DNA from: Berryella intestinalis
GTDB lineage: Bacteria; Actinomycetota; Coriobacteriia; Coriobacteriales; Eggerthellaceae
Direction of reading: 5' to 3'
NCBI RefSeq assembly: GCF_000814825.1
Contig: NZ_CP009302.1
Coordinates: forward strand, 1,364,001 to 1,428,000
DNA length: 64,000 nucleotides
Shown here: positions 36,994 through 45,455 of the stretch, piece after piece
How positions within the stretch are numbered: the stretch's first letter is position 1
Layout of the letters: every line of letters starts with the position of its first letter
The notes under the pieces: generated by a model
Databases searched by the model: none
What the model saw: the letters and a program-made list of their open reading frames with translations, nothing else
Told to the model about the DNA's origin: nothing
Made by a program: the position numbers and the translations under genes

Positions 36994-38595
36994 CTAGCCG
37001 CGTTTCGCGCAGGCCGCCTTCACGAAACCGGTGAACAGCGGATGCGGGCGCGTCGGACGGCTTTTGAACTCCGGGTGCGCCTGGCTGGCAACGTACCACG
37101 GATGATCGGGGATTTCCACCATCTCCACCAACCGCCCGCTGGGCGACACGCCCGAGATGCGCAGGCCGGCCTCGACCAGCTGGTCGCGGTAGGCGTTGTT
37201 CACCTCGAAACGGTGGCGATGCCGCTCGTAGACCACCTCTTCCCCGTACGCCTCGAACGCCTTGCTATCCGGGGCGACCTTGCACGGGTACGATCCGAGG
37301 CGCATCGTGCCGCCCTTGTCCTCGACGTCTTCCTGTTCGGGCATAAGATCGACCACGGGATGCGCGAGATCCTCCTCGAACTCGGCCGAAGAAGCGCCCG
37401 GCAGATGGGCGACGTTGCGGGCGAATTCGCACACAGCCGCCTGAAGGCCGAGGCAGATGCCGAAGTAGGGCACCCCGTTCTCGCGCGCATAGCGGGCGGC
37501 GGCGATCTTGCCCTCGAACGCGCGCTGGCCGAAACCGCCCGGAACCAGGATGCCGTCGGCCCCGCCCAGAATCTCCGCTGCGTTGTCGTCGGACAGCTCT
37601 CCCCCGTCGACCAGGCAGACGTTCACGTTCACTCCCAGCGCCACCCCGGCATGGCGCAGCGCCTCGGTAACCGACAGATAGGCGTCGGGCAGGCTCACGT
37701 ACTTGCCCACCACCGCGATATCGCACGACTCCTCGCACGCGCGAGCCGCCTGGACGAACCCGGAAAGCGGTCCGAGGTCGATCGGAGGGGCCTGGACCCC
37801 CATCCGCTTGCACACCTTGACGTCGAATCCCTGCTCGAACAGCTTGAAGGGCACTTCGTAGATCGACGGGGAGTCCTCGCAGCCCAGCACCGCATCGGCA
37901 TCGACGTCGCAGAACAGCGCGATCTTCTCGCGCACGGCCGCATCGACCTCGTGGTCCGAGCGGCACACGATGAAGTCGGGCTGCACGCCCAGCGAGCGCA
38001 TCTCCTTCACCGAATGCTGGGTGGGCTTGGTCTTCACCTCGTGGGCAGCGGCGATGTAGGGAACGAGCGTCACGTGGACGAACACCGCGTCACCTGCGGG
38101 CAGCTCCTTTTTGAATTGGCGCGCGGCCTCGATGAACGGCTGGCTTTCGATGTCTCCGATCGTGCCCCCGATCTCCGAGATCACGAAATCGGCGCCGGAC
38201 TGATCGGCCGCACGGCGGATACGCTGCTTGATGGCATCGGTCACATGGGGAATGACCTGCATGGTCCCCCCTAGAAAGTCGCCGCGCCGCTCTCGGGCGA
38301 TCAGCGTCTGGTAAATCGAGCCCTGCGTGAAGTTCGACTCGCGCGAAAGGTTCTCGTCGATGAAGCGCTCGTAATGGCCCAGGTCGAGATCGCCTTCGTG
38401 ACCGTCTTCGGTGACGAACACCTCGCCGTGCTGGAACGGCGACATCGTTCCGGGATCGACGTTGAGATACGGATCCATCTTCTGCATGGTCACCTTGTAC
38501 CCGCGCGCTTTGAGAAGGTGGCCCAGGGAAGCCGCCGTGATGCCCTTGCCCAGAGACGACACCACGCCGCCCGTCACGAAAATGTACTTTGCCAT
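36994..38595 (-). CDS. pyrG: CTP synthase
   Basis: A 533-residue enzyme converting UTP to CTP with glutamine and ATP. The N-terminal synthetase domain starts KYIFVTGGVVSSLGKGI and contains MDPYLNVDPGTMSPFQHGEV. The class I glutaminase domain has PGGFGQRAFEGKI, the nucleophile Cys in YFGICLGLQ, and the His/Glu pair in SQAHPEFKSRP. The ATG at 38595 is chosen because the family starts at this methionine. The open frame extends upstream without homology. A TAGAAT -10-like element about 100 bp upstream could serve as promoter. Probable operon with xerD. Confidence 0.97.
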   Translation of the reverse strand: MAKYIFVTGGVVSSLGKGITAASLGHLLKARGYKVTMQKMDPYLNVDPGTMSPFQHGEVFVTEDGHEGDLDLGHYERFIDENLSRESNFTQGSIYQTLIARERRGDFLGGTMQVIPHVTDAIKQRIRRAADQSGADFVISEIGGTIGDIESQPFIEAARQFKKELPAGDAVFVHVTLVPYIAAAHEVKTKPTQHSVKEMRSLGVQPDFIVCRSDHEVDAAVREKIALFCDVDADAVLGCEDSPSIYEVPFKLFEQGFDVKVCKRMGVQAPPIDLGPLSGFVQAARACEESCDIAVVGKYVSLPDAYLSVTEALRHAGVALGVNVNVCLVDGGELSDDNAAEILGGADGILVPGGFGQRAFEGKIAAARYARENGVPYFGICLGLQAAVCEFARNVAHLPGASSAEFEEDLAHPVVDLMPEQEDVEDKGGTMRLGSYPCKVAPDSKAFEAYGEEVVYERHRHRFEVNNAYRDQLVEAGLRISGVSPSGRLVEMVEIPDHPWYVASQAHPEFKSRPTRPHPLFTGFVKAACAKRG

Positions 38596-39011
38596 CGCGC
38601 TATCCGCCTCCCGAATCCGCAGCCCGAACAGCCGCGTCGCTGAAAAATAAAAAACGCCTGCAACGCCGAGAAAGCCTTGCAAACGTCTTTCGATTCTAGC
38701 ATCCAACACCCCGTCGGCTGGTAATTCGCAATTAGAACACGCCCAGATTTCCAGCATGTTTCATCGCAGGTGGAAGCACTTCGCCGACGAGCCCCGAAGC
38801 CGGGTCGAGAGCGAGGATGCGCGGGGGCGAGCCTTCTTCCAGACGACGCAGCGCACGGCTGCCCGCATCGATTTCGGCGGACGGCGGCGTTTCCCGCCGA
38901 GCGCGGCGCTGCGGGTGATCTATACTGTTCCCTATTGCCGAAAACCGCCCGAAAACCGTCGAGCGTTTTTCGGCAAACGGCTGAAATACCTTATTCACCA
39001 GGAGGGATGGA

Positions 39012-40493
39012 ATGCGACAAGGATTCGACAACGAGAAGTACATCGAGCTGCAGGCGGCCCACATCAGGGAGCGCATCAACCAGTTCGGCGGAAAGCTCTA
39101 CCTCGAATTCGGCGGCAAGCTGTTCGACGACTACCACGCCGCGCGCGTGCTCCCCGGCTTCGAACCCGACACCAAGCTGCGCATGCTCCAGGCTCTGGCC
39201 GACGAGGCCGAGATCGTCATCGCCATCAACGCGAACGACATCGAGCGCAACAAGATCAGGGGAGATCTGGGCATCACCTACGACGAGGACGTCCTGCGCC
39301 TGGTCGACGCCTTCAACGACCGCGGGTTCTTCGTGGGAAGCATCGTCATCACGCAGTACCGCAACCAGCCCAACGCAGACCAGTTCCGCGAGCGCCTGAA
39401 CGCCCTGGGCCTGCGCACCTACCTGCACTATCCCATCGCCGGCTACCCTTACGACATCGACCACATCGTAAGCGACGAGGGCTACGGGAAAAACGACTTC
39501 ATCGAGACCTCGCGGCCGCTGGTGGTCGTGACCGCGCCCGGGCCGGGTTCGGGCAAGATGGCCACCTGCCTGTCGCAGCTGTTCAACGAGCACCGGCACG
39601 GCATCACCGCCGGGTATGCGAAGTTCGAGACCTTCCCCATCTGGAACATCCCGCTGGATCATCCCGTCAACATCGCCTACGAGGCGGCTACGGTGGACCT
39701 CGACGACGTGAACGCCATCGACCCGTTCCACCTGGAGGCCTACGGGCAGACCACCGTCAACTACAACCGCGACATCGAGATCTTCCCCGTGCTGAAGGCC
39801 ATGCTGGACAGCATTCAGGGTGAAAGCCCCTATCAGTCGCCCACCGACATGGGCGTCAACATGGCGGGCAAGGCCATCGTCGACGACGAGGCCGTGCGCG
39901 CGGCTGCGAACCGCGAGATCGTGCGCCGCTACTTCAAGGCCGCCGAGGCCGCGCGCCGCATGGGAACCGAAGCCGTCGACGCGGCCAAGGTCAAGCTTCT
40001 CATGAAGAAGGCCCATATCGACACCGATCTCATCCCGTCGCGCGCCGCCGCGCTGACCCGCGCCGCCGAAACCGGGCGCGCAGCCGGGGCGATCGAGCTG
40101 CACGACGGACGCGTGATCACCGGGAAGTCCTCGGAGCTTCTGGGGGCCGCCGCCTCGGTGCTCATCAACGCCATGAAGGCGCAGGCGGGCATCGCCGACG
40201 AAACGTGGGTGATCTCGAACCGCGCGCTCGAGCCCATCTGCAGCCTGCGCGAAAACCAGCTGAACCAGCGCACTCCCCAGCTTCATCCCCTCGAGATGCT
40301 GATCGCCCTTTCCACCAGCTCCATCGACTCCCCCGATGCCGAAAAGGCCATCTCGCACCTCAAGGAGCTGCGCGGATGCGATGCCCACTTCTCGTTCATC
40401 CTCCACGAGGAAGACGAGCAGCTCCTGCGGACGCTGGGCATCAACGTGTGCTGCGAACCCCAGTTCGAGCAGGGACGCTACTACCACGCCTAA
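39012..40493 (+). CDS. DUF1846 domain protein
   Basis: A 493-residue soluble protein of the DUF1846 family, which is conserved in many anaerobes and has unknown function despite structural work. Recognisable blocks are LYLEFGGKLFDDYHAARVLP, TAPGPGSGKMATCLSQLFNEH (a phosphate-binding-like loop at about residues 177-197), AKFETFPIWN and DMGVNMAG. AGGAGGG precedes the ATG at 39012. It is monocistronic: divergent from pyrG and closed by two strong hairpins. The P-loop-like segment suggests nucleotide binding, which is inference. Confidence 0.85.
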   Translation: MRQGFDNEKYIELQAAHIRERINQFGGKLYLEFGGKLFDDYHAARVLPGFEPDTKLRMLQALADEAEIVIAINANDIERNKIRGDLGITYDEDVLRLVDAFNDRGFFVGSIVITQYRNQPNADQFRERLNALGLRTYLHYPIAGYPYDIDHIVSDEGYGKNDFIETSRPLVVVTAPGPGSGKMATCLSQLFNEHRHGITAGYAKFETFPIWNIPLDHPVNIAYEAATVDLDDVNAIDPFHLEAYGQTTVNYNRDIEIFPVLKAMLDSIQGESPYQSPTDMGVNMAGKAIVDDEAVRAAANREIVRRYFKAAEAARRMGTEAVDAAKVKLLMKKAHIDTDLIPSRAAALTRAAETGRAAGAIELHDGRVITGKSSELLGAAASVLINAMKAQAGIADETWVISNRALEPICSLRENQLNQRTPQLHPLEMLIALSTSSIDSPDAEKAISHLKELRGCDAHFSFILHEEDEQLLRTLGINVCCEPQFEQGRYYHA

Positions 40494-40500
40494 ACGGCGC

Positions 40501-40525
40501 GGCGGCCCTTCGTCGAAGGGCCGCC
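40501..40525 (+). terminator. Hairpin after the DUF1846 gene
   Basis: GGCGGCCCTT (40501-40510) pairs with AAGGGCCGCC (40516-40525) across a five-base loop, immediately after the stop codon. There is no T-run, but a second hairpin follows. Confidence 0.6.
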
Positions 40526-40541
40526 TCCTATCGCCCGAACG

Positions 40542-40575
40542 AAAACGGGACCGGCGACGACGCCGGTCCCGTTTT
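40542..40575. terminator. Bidirectional intrinsic terminator
   Basis: A perfect 15-bp stem (AAAACGGGACCGGCG with CGCCGGTCCCGTTTT, loop ACGA) with A and T runs at its two ends. It serves the convergent DUF1846 and asparagine synthetase genes. Confidence 0.9.
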
Positions 40576-40595
40576 GCGTACTGGGAGTGAAAACC

Positions 40596-42560
40596 TTAAG
40601 CAACCTGGGTTTTCGGAGCCAGCTTCTTCGAGGACTCGCCGAAGAACACCTCGTACCAGCACAAGAAGCAGTAGATGTTCCAGATACGCATCATCTTCAG
40701 CTTGCCTCGGCCCTCGGTGGTGGAAAAGCTCGCGCTCTTATGGTCGTCCAGCATCCGCATCAGGTAGTCCACGTTGAAGAACTCGTGAGCCGCCTCACCC
40801 GTGAAGGCCTCTTTGATGCGATCGTAGAACAGGTCGGTTTGCAGCCACACCGTCAGGGGCGTGATGAAGGGCTGCTTGGGCATGTTGGCGACCTTCTTCT
40901 GGAATCCCAGCTTGCTGGCGGCCACGCGCAGGGCGTACTTGGAGTGCGTATCGTCCACGCGACATACGGTGGGCAGCTGAAGCGCCACATCCAGCACCTT
41001 CTTGTCGAGGAAGGGGACGCGCAGCTCGATGGAATGCGCCATGGACATCTTGTCGGCCTTGAGGCAGATGTCGAAAGGCATGTAACTCACCATGTCGACG
41101 TACTGGGTCTGCGTGATGATGTCGGTGTTCTGCTTGGCCGCCTCCTCGAAGTGGGGACGCGCCCACTCCCACGGCTTGCACGGACCCGCATAGCCCTTCA
41201 AAACGCTGGGGATCTCGTCCCACATGTAGTTCATCGACGTGCGCTGATACGACTTCTCGGGGCCTCCCGATCCGCGCATGAGGAACCTGCGCCCATGGAA
41301 AGGCGGCAGCTTCTCGGCCACGGCGCCGGCCAGGGCGCGCAGGGGGCGCGGGACGGACAGGTACTTCGAGAACTCGTACTGGTCGTGGTAGATCCAGTAT
41401 CCGCCGAACAGCTCGTCGGCGCCCTCGCCCGACTGCACCACCTTCACCTGCTTGCGCGCCAGCTGCGACACGAAGTACAGGGGGATGGCGCTCGGAGCTC
41501 CCAACGGTTCGTCCATGTGGTACTGCTCGGTGGGGACGATATCCAGAAACTCCTTGGCCGACACGCGCGTCTCGAAATTGGGAAGGCCCGCCCACGCCGC
41601 GAAACTGCTGGAATCGGCCAGCTCGTCGAGCTTGATCTCGAAATCGGACTGCTCGGCGATTTCGGCCAGCTTGTCCTCGCACCCGATTTCGTATCCGACC
41701 GAAAACGTCTTGACGCCCTCGGCATGGTGCTGGCCCATCGCGTAGGCGGCAAGCGACGAGTCGATGCCCCCCGACAAAAAGCTGCCCACCTCGACGTCGG
41801 CTATCTCGTGGGCGCGGACGGATTCGTCGAAGGTGTCGCGCACGATGTCGGCCCACTCGTCGAGGCTCTTCGACTCGTCGATCTTGTACGTGATGCGATA
41901 GAAGCACTCGATGTCGAGGCGCCCCTGCTCGAACACCATGAAGTGGCCGGGCAGAAGCTTGTGGACCCCTTCGAACATGGTCTGGGAGTCGTTCATGTAC
42001 TCGAAGCACAGGTACTGGGGCAGCATCGCGCGGTTCACGGCCTTGCGGAACTTCGGGTGCGCCAGAAACGCCTTGATCTCCGACCCGTAGATGAGCCGCT
42101 CGCCGTCATGCTGGTAGTAGAAGGGCTTGATGCCGAAGATGTCGCGCGCGCATACCAGGCGCTTCTTCGCATCGTCCCAGATAGCGATGGCGAACATGCC
42201 GCGAAGCCGCTCGAAGACGCCCGTTCCCCACGCCTCGTAGCCGTGAACGATGGTTTCGGTGTCGCCGTTGGTGACGAACGTGTAGCCCATGCCCTGGAGC
42301 TCGGAGCGCAGCTCCTGGAAATTATAGATCTCGCCGTTGAAGGTGACCGTCACCGTGGCGTCTGCGTTCTGCATGGGCTGACGGCTTCCCTCCAGATCGA
42401 TGATCGACAGGCGCCTGAATCCCATCGCGATGTCGTCGTTCACGAAATAGCCCTCGTCATCGGGGCCGCGATGGATGATGCGGTCCGCCATGTCCTTGAC
42501 GACGTCGCGGTTGGCCCGCTCGTCGAAATCGACCGCGGTGAAGCCTACGAATCCACACAT
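40596..42560 (-). CDS. asnB: Asparagine synthetase, glutamine-hydrolysing
   Basis: A 654-residue enzyme with an N-terminal Ntn glutaminase domain (catalytic Cys2 in MCGFVGF, plus HRGPDDEG and TFNGEIYN) and a C-terminal synthetase domain with the pyrophosphate loop SFLSGGIDSSLAAY. Ammonia released from glutamine amidates aspartate, or in specialised relatives another carboxylate such as D-Asp or DAP in peptidoglycan. A divergent ATP-grasp gene stands 173 bp away. Ordinary asparagine synthesis is the default reading. Confidence 0.93.
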   Translation of the reverse strand: MCGFVGFTAVDFDERANRDVVKDMADRIIHRGPDDEGYFVNDDIAMGFRRLSIIDLEGSRQPMQNADATVTVTFNGEIYNFQELRSELQGMGYTFVTNGDTETIVHGYEAWGTGVFERLRGMFAIAIWDDAKKRLVCARDIFGIKPFYYQHDGERLIYGSEIKAFLAHPKFRKAVNRAMLPQYLCFEYMNDSQTMFEGVHKLLPGHFMVFEQGRLDIECFYRITYKIDESKSLDEWADIVRDTFDESVRAHEIADVEVGSFLSGGIDSSLAAYAMGQHHAEGVKTFSVGYEIGCEDKLAEIAEQSDFEIKLDELADSSSFAAWAGLPNFETRVSAKEFLDIVPTEQYHMDEPLGAPSAIPLYFVSQLARKQVKVVQSGEGADELFGGYWIYHDQYEFSKYLSVPRPLRALAGAVAEKLPPFHGRRFLMRGSGGPEKSYQRTSMNYMWDEIPSVLKGYAGPCKPWEWARPHFEEAAKQNTDIITQTQYVDMVSYMPFDICLKADKMSMAHSIELRVPFLDKKVLDVALQLPTVCRVDDTHSKYALRVAASKLGFQKKVANMPKQPFITPLTVWLQTDLFYDRIKEAFTGEAAHEFFNVDYLMRMLDDHKSASFSTTEGRGKLKMMRIWNIYCFLCWYEVFFGESSKKLAPKTQVA

Positions 42561-42733
42561 GCGGATATACCTTCCTCTTTACGATAGTCTAACGCGAAGA
42601 CGCGCGCGTTTTTGGGGCGCTTGCGTTGTTTCGCGCATCTCCGTCGGCGCGCTGGAACCCAAAAGCCCGCGGTATGGAATAATGACTGCGTCACGAAGCA
42701 CGCAGTATCCCACGTTGAGGAGCAAAGTCTACC

Positions 42734-44026
42734 ATGAGCGCAGACGCGAACGTTAACCTGCAACAAAACGATATCTCGAAGCACCTCGTTCCCGTCGTCG
42801 TGGGAGGCGACATCCTCGCCTACAGCTACGTGCGCGAGCTCCACCGCGCCTACGGCATCGCGCGCACCATCGTGTTGGCCAGCCGCGACATCAAGATGCT
42901 GTCCAGCAGCAAGTTCACCGACTACCGCCTCATCGAGGGCGTCACCACGCGCGAAGACGTCTTGTACCCCGCCCTGGAATCGATCGCCCGCGAGGCCCGC
43001 GCGTCCGACCCCCAAGCGCACCTGCTGGTGCTGGGCTGCGACGACGTGCACGCACGCCTCCTATCGTCGGGAAAGCAGCGCCTGGAAGCCGCCGGGTTCT
43101 CGGTTCCCTACATCGATTTTTCCCTGCTCGACGAGATCACGCAGAAGCGCCGCTTCTACGAGTTGTGCGAAGAGCTGGACATCCCCTATCCCGAAACCCG
43201 GTACTTCGACTGCGCGAACGGTCCCGCCGACTTGCCGGTGGACACGTTCGGCTACCCGCTTATCGCCAAGCCCTCGAACTCCGCCCAGTTCCAGGACGCC
43301 TCCATTCCGCGCAAGCGCAAGATATACGAGATCGAATCGCCCGACGAGATGCAGCAGGTATGGCACGACATCCGCACCTCGGACTACAACGCCGAGCTGG
43401 TGCTGCAGGATTTCGTCCCCGGCGGAGACGACGCCATCCGCACGCTCACCACGTTCTCCGATGCCGAGGGCAACATCCGGGTCGTGTCGGGCGGGCAGGT
43501 GTGCCTGCAAGACCACGACCCCACCGCACTGGGAAACCCCCTGGCCATCATGGGAGAGCGCCAGCAAGACATCATCGACGCCGCCGCCCGGTTCCTCAAA
43601 CGCACCGGTTATCGCGGCATGGCGAACTTCGACATCAAATACGACAGCCGCGACGGGTCGTTCCGCTTCTTCGAGGTGAACACCCGCTGCGGGCGAAACA
43701 CCTACTACATGAGCCTCGGCGGCGTGAACTTCGCGAGCCTTATCGTGCGCGAGTTCGTGCTGGGCGAGCAGATCCCCTATCAGGAGGCCTACGAGCCCTT
43801 CCTGTACTGCTGCGTGCCCGCCTACGTGCTGAAGCGCAGCATCCGCGACGAAGGTCTTCTGAAGCGCGCCCTCGACACCCTCGGGCTCACCCGCGACGCC
43901 TACCCGCTGCACTACCGCCCCGACTCCATGATGCACGGGATCTGGTCGAGCATCATGCACCTCAACCAGATCCGCAAATTCAAACGCTTCTATTGGGACA
44001 CCGACGGCAAGCAGCTGAAAGAATAG
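42734..44026 (+). CDS. ATP-grasp carboxylate-amine ligase
   Basis: A 430-residue ATP-grasp protein with N-terminal VPVVVGGDILAYSYVRELHRAYG, an ATP-binding lysine region FGYPLIAKPSNSAQFQ, and metal-binding FDIKYDSRDGSFRFFEVNTRCGRN near residues 300-320. It resembles the D-aspartate ligase/PurK-like group that joins an acid to an amine through an acyl phosphate. GAGGAGC precedes the ATG. No LPXTG or membrane helix, so it is cytoplasmic. The substrate is unknown. Divergence from asnB hints at an amino-acid or wall precursor role. Confidence 0.75.
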   Translation: MSADANVNLQQNDISKHLVPVVVGGDILAYSYVRELHRAYGIARTIVLASRDIKMLSSSKFTDYRLIEGVTTREDVLYPALESIAREARASDPQAHLLVLGCDDVHARLLSSGKQRLEAAGFSVPYIDFSLLDEITQKRRFYELCEELDIPYPETRYFDCANGPADLPVDTFGYPLIAKPSNSAQFQDASIPRKRKIYEIESPDEMQQVWHDIRTSDYNAELVLQDFVPGGDDAIRTLTTFSDAEGNIRVVSGGQVCLQDHDPTALGNPLAIMGERQQDIIDAAARFLKRTGYRGMANFDIKYDSRDGSFRFFEVNTRCGRNTYYMSLGGVNFASLIVREFVLGEQIPYQEAYEPFLYCCVPAYVLKRSIRDEGLLKRALDTLGLTRDAYPLHYRPDSMMHGIWSSIMHLNQIRKFKRFYWDTDGKQLKE

Positions 44027-44125
44027 GCGGCTGCAACAGCTCGCGAGCAACGATACCCCGAACATCCCTGCAGGCACCATCCTCACAACCGGAAGGCAAC
44101 CTCGTCAAACCATGAGGCTAAGGTC

Positions 44126-44809
44126 CTATCGACCCTCATCCGATGCATCGCCCCCGTTCACGAACCCCAAACACAATCGTGCGAGGGCCCTATAAAACGA
44201 AGTTCGCGCTTCTTTATCCACCCGATCCGCGAATAACGGCAGCCATAGCGAAAGATGCTCTCTGCAGAAGCGATCGCCCACGTTCCGAAGCAAATCCGCA
44301 TCTTCATTGAGGCCTTGCTGCAGATACCGAGCTTCTCGAAGCGATAACTGCGACAAGAACTCGAGCTCGACAGCAAGGTGATCTGAAAAGAATTCGGAAT
44401 CATCGACTAGGCGAAAGCCGTGGTCGGAATAATAGTCAGTAACGCACCGCTCGAAGCTGCCGCGCAAGATCCCTCTGCGGCCGCTTTGCTGGGCCGAAAG
44501 GTAAAACGACTCGTAAGGAGGCGCTGCAACCTGACCGGGACCCACGAACAGGTGGTTGTAGTCCGTTTCAAGAACGAGACGAAGGTCTTCGAGCGGCAAT
44601 CCTGCGATTTGGAAAGAGAAATCATCGAACAGCGAAAAGACCCCGCCTGCGGCCGATTCCCCGAACGACGGAAACAGCATATCGAATTCGCGAAAATACG
44701 ACCCCGACCGGACATCTGCGCAAAAACAGGCATCGGGGCGGTAAAAGCCGCGCGCGATCGAACCAAGCAGGCGCGCATCCGCGAAAGCGGAATCAACGGC
44801 AAGCTCCAT
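44126..44809 (-). CDS. TorD/DmsD-family redox enzyme maturation chaperone
   Basis: A 227-residue cytoplasmic chaperone that binds the Tat signal of a molybdoenzyme until the cofactor is inserted. The family hallmark is the segment DYNHLFVGPGQVAAPPYESFYL in the middle. The C-terminal helix includes HLSLWLPLFADRV. The ATG at 44809 follows GAAGGAGGTT by a few bases. A GTG five codons earlier would bury that ribosome site. It is last in a three-gene set with an Fe-S subunit and a molybdopterin subunit, which is surely its client. GC content is below the core genome. Confidence 0.85.
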   Translation of the reverse strand: MELAVDSAFADARLLGSIARGFYRPDACFCADVRSGSYFREFDMLFPSFGESAAGGVFSLFDDFSFQIAGLPLEDLRLVLETDYNHLFVGPGQVAAPPYESFYLSAQQSGRRGILRGSFERCVTDYYSDHGFRLVDDSEFFSDHLAVELEFLSQLSLREARYLQQGLNEDADLLRNVGDRFCREHLSLWLPLFADRVDKEARTSFYRALARLCLGFVNGGDASDEGR

Positions 44810-44861
44810 CGCAACCTCCTTCACAACGAAATGGAGCGGCCGCGCGGCCGCTCCGCACCTC

Positions 44862-45446
44862 CTACAATCCCTGATTGACCGATCGCCAATAATGCACGTT
44901 CGGGCCGGTTTCCTGCTCGAGAAGGAGACGAATCGTCTCGTTTTCCCTTATCGTCCGAGATACGGCAGAATCCGGGTCATCCAAATCACCGACAACGATC
45001 GCGCGATTCGGACAACAGAGCTGGCACATAGTGCTCGATAGGCCCGCATCGAGGCGGTGTGCGCACAAAGAGCATTTCACCACCGTCTTTGAAGACTCGT
45101 CGAATGACCGGGCATCGTAAGGGCAGGCCTCCATGCACATCCGACAGCCGATGCATTTCTCCTCGTCGACAAGGACTATCCCGTCATCTCGCTTCGACGT
45201 CGCCCCCGTTGGGCATACTGGAAGGCAGGGAGACGAATCGCAGTGCATACAGGGGACGGGCGTCCATTCGAACGACAGGGCGGGGTATGAGCCCGAAGGC
45301 ACGTCGTACACCGTATCGCCCTGATCGTTAAGCACACGCATATGCTGAATCCCCTCGGGCACCGAGTTCTCCATCTTGCAGGCTATAGTGCAGGTTCGAC
45401 AACCGACGCAGCGATGAAGGTTGATTGCAAAACCATATTTCGTCAT
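44862..45446 (-). CDS. Four-cluster ferredoxin subunit (DmsB-like)
   Basis: A 194-residue electron-transfer subunit with four cysteine groups: CVGCRTCTIACK at about 14-25, CMHCDSSPCLPVCP at about 67-80, CIGCRMCMEACP at about 98-109, and CSLCAHRLDAGLSSTMCQLCCP. These bind four [4Fe-4S] clusters. It has no signal peptide and would be exported with its Tat partner. It stands 9 bp downstream of the catalytic subunit gene. A membrane anchor subunit (DmsC/NrfD) is not present in this locus. Confidence 0.92.
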   Translation of the reverse strand: MTKYGFAINLHRCVGCRTCTIACKMENSVPEGIQHMRVLNDQGDTVYDVPSGSYPALSFEWTPVPCMHCDSSPCLPVCPTGATSKRDDGIVLVDEEKCIGCRMCMEACPYDARSFDESSKTVVKCSLCAHRLDAGLSSTMCQLCCPNRAIVVGDLDDPDSAVSRTIRENETIRLLLEQETGPNVHYWRSVNQGL

Positions 45447-45455
45447 GACGCCCCC

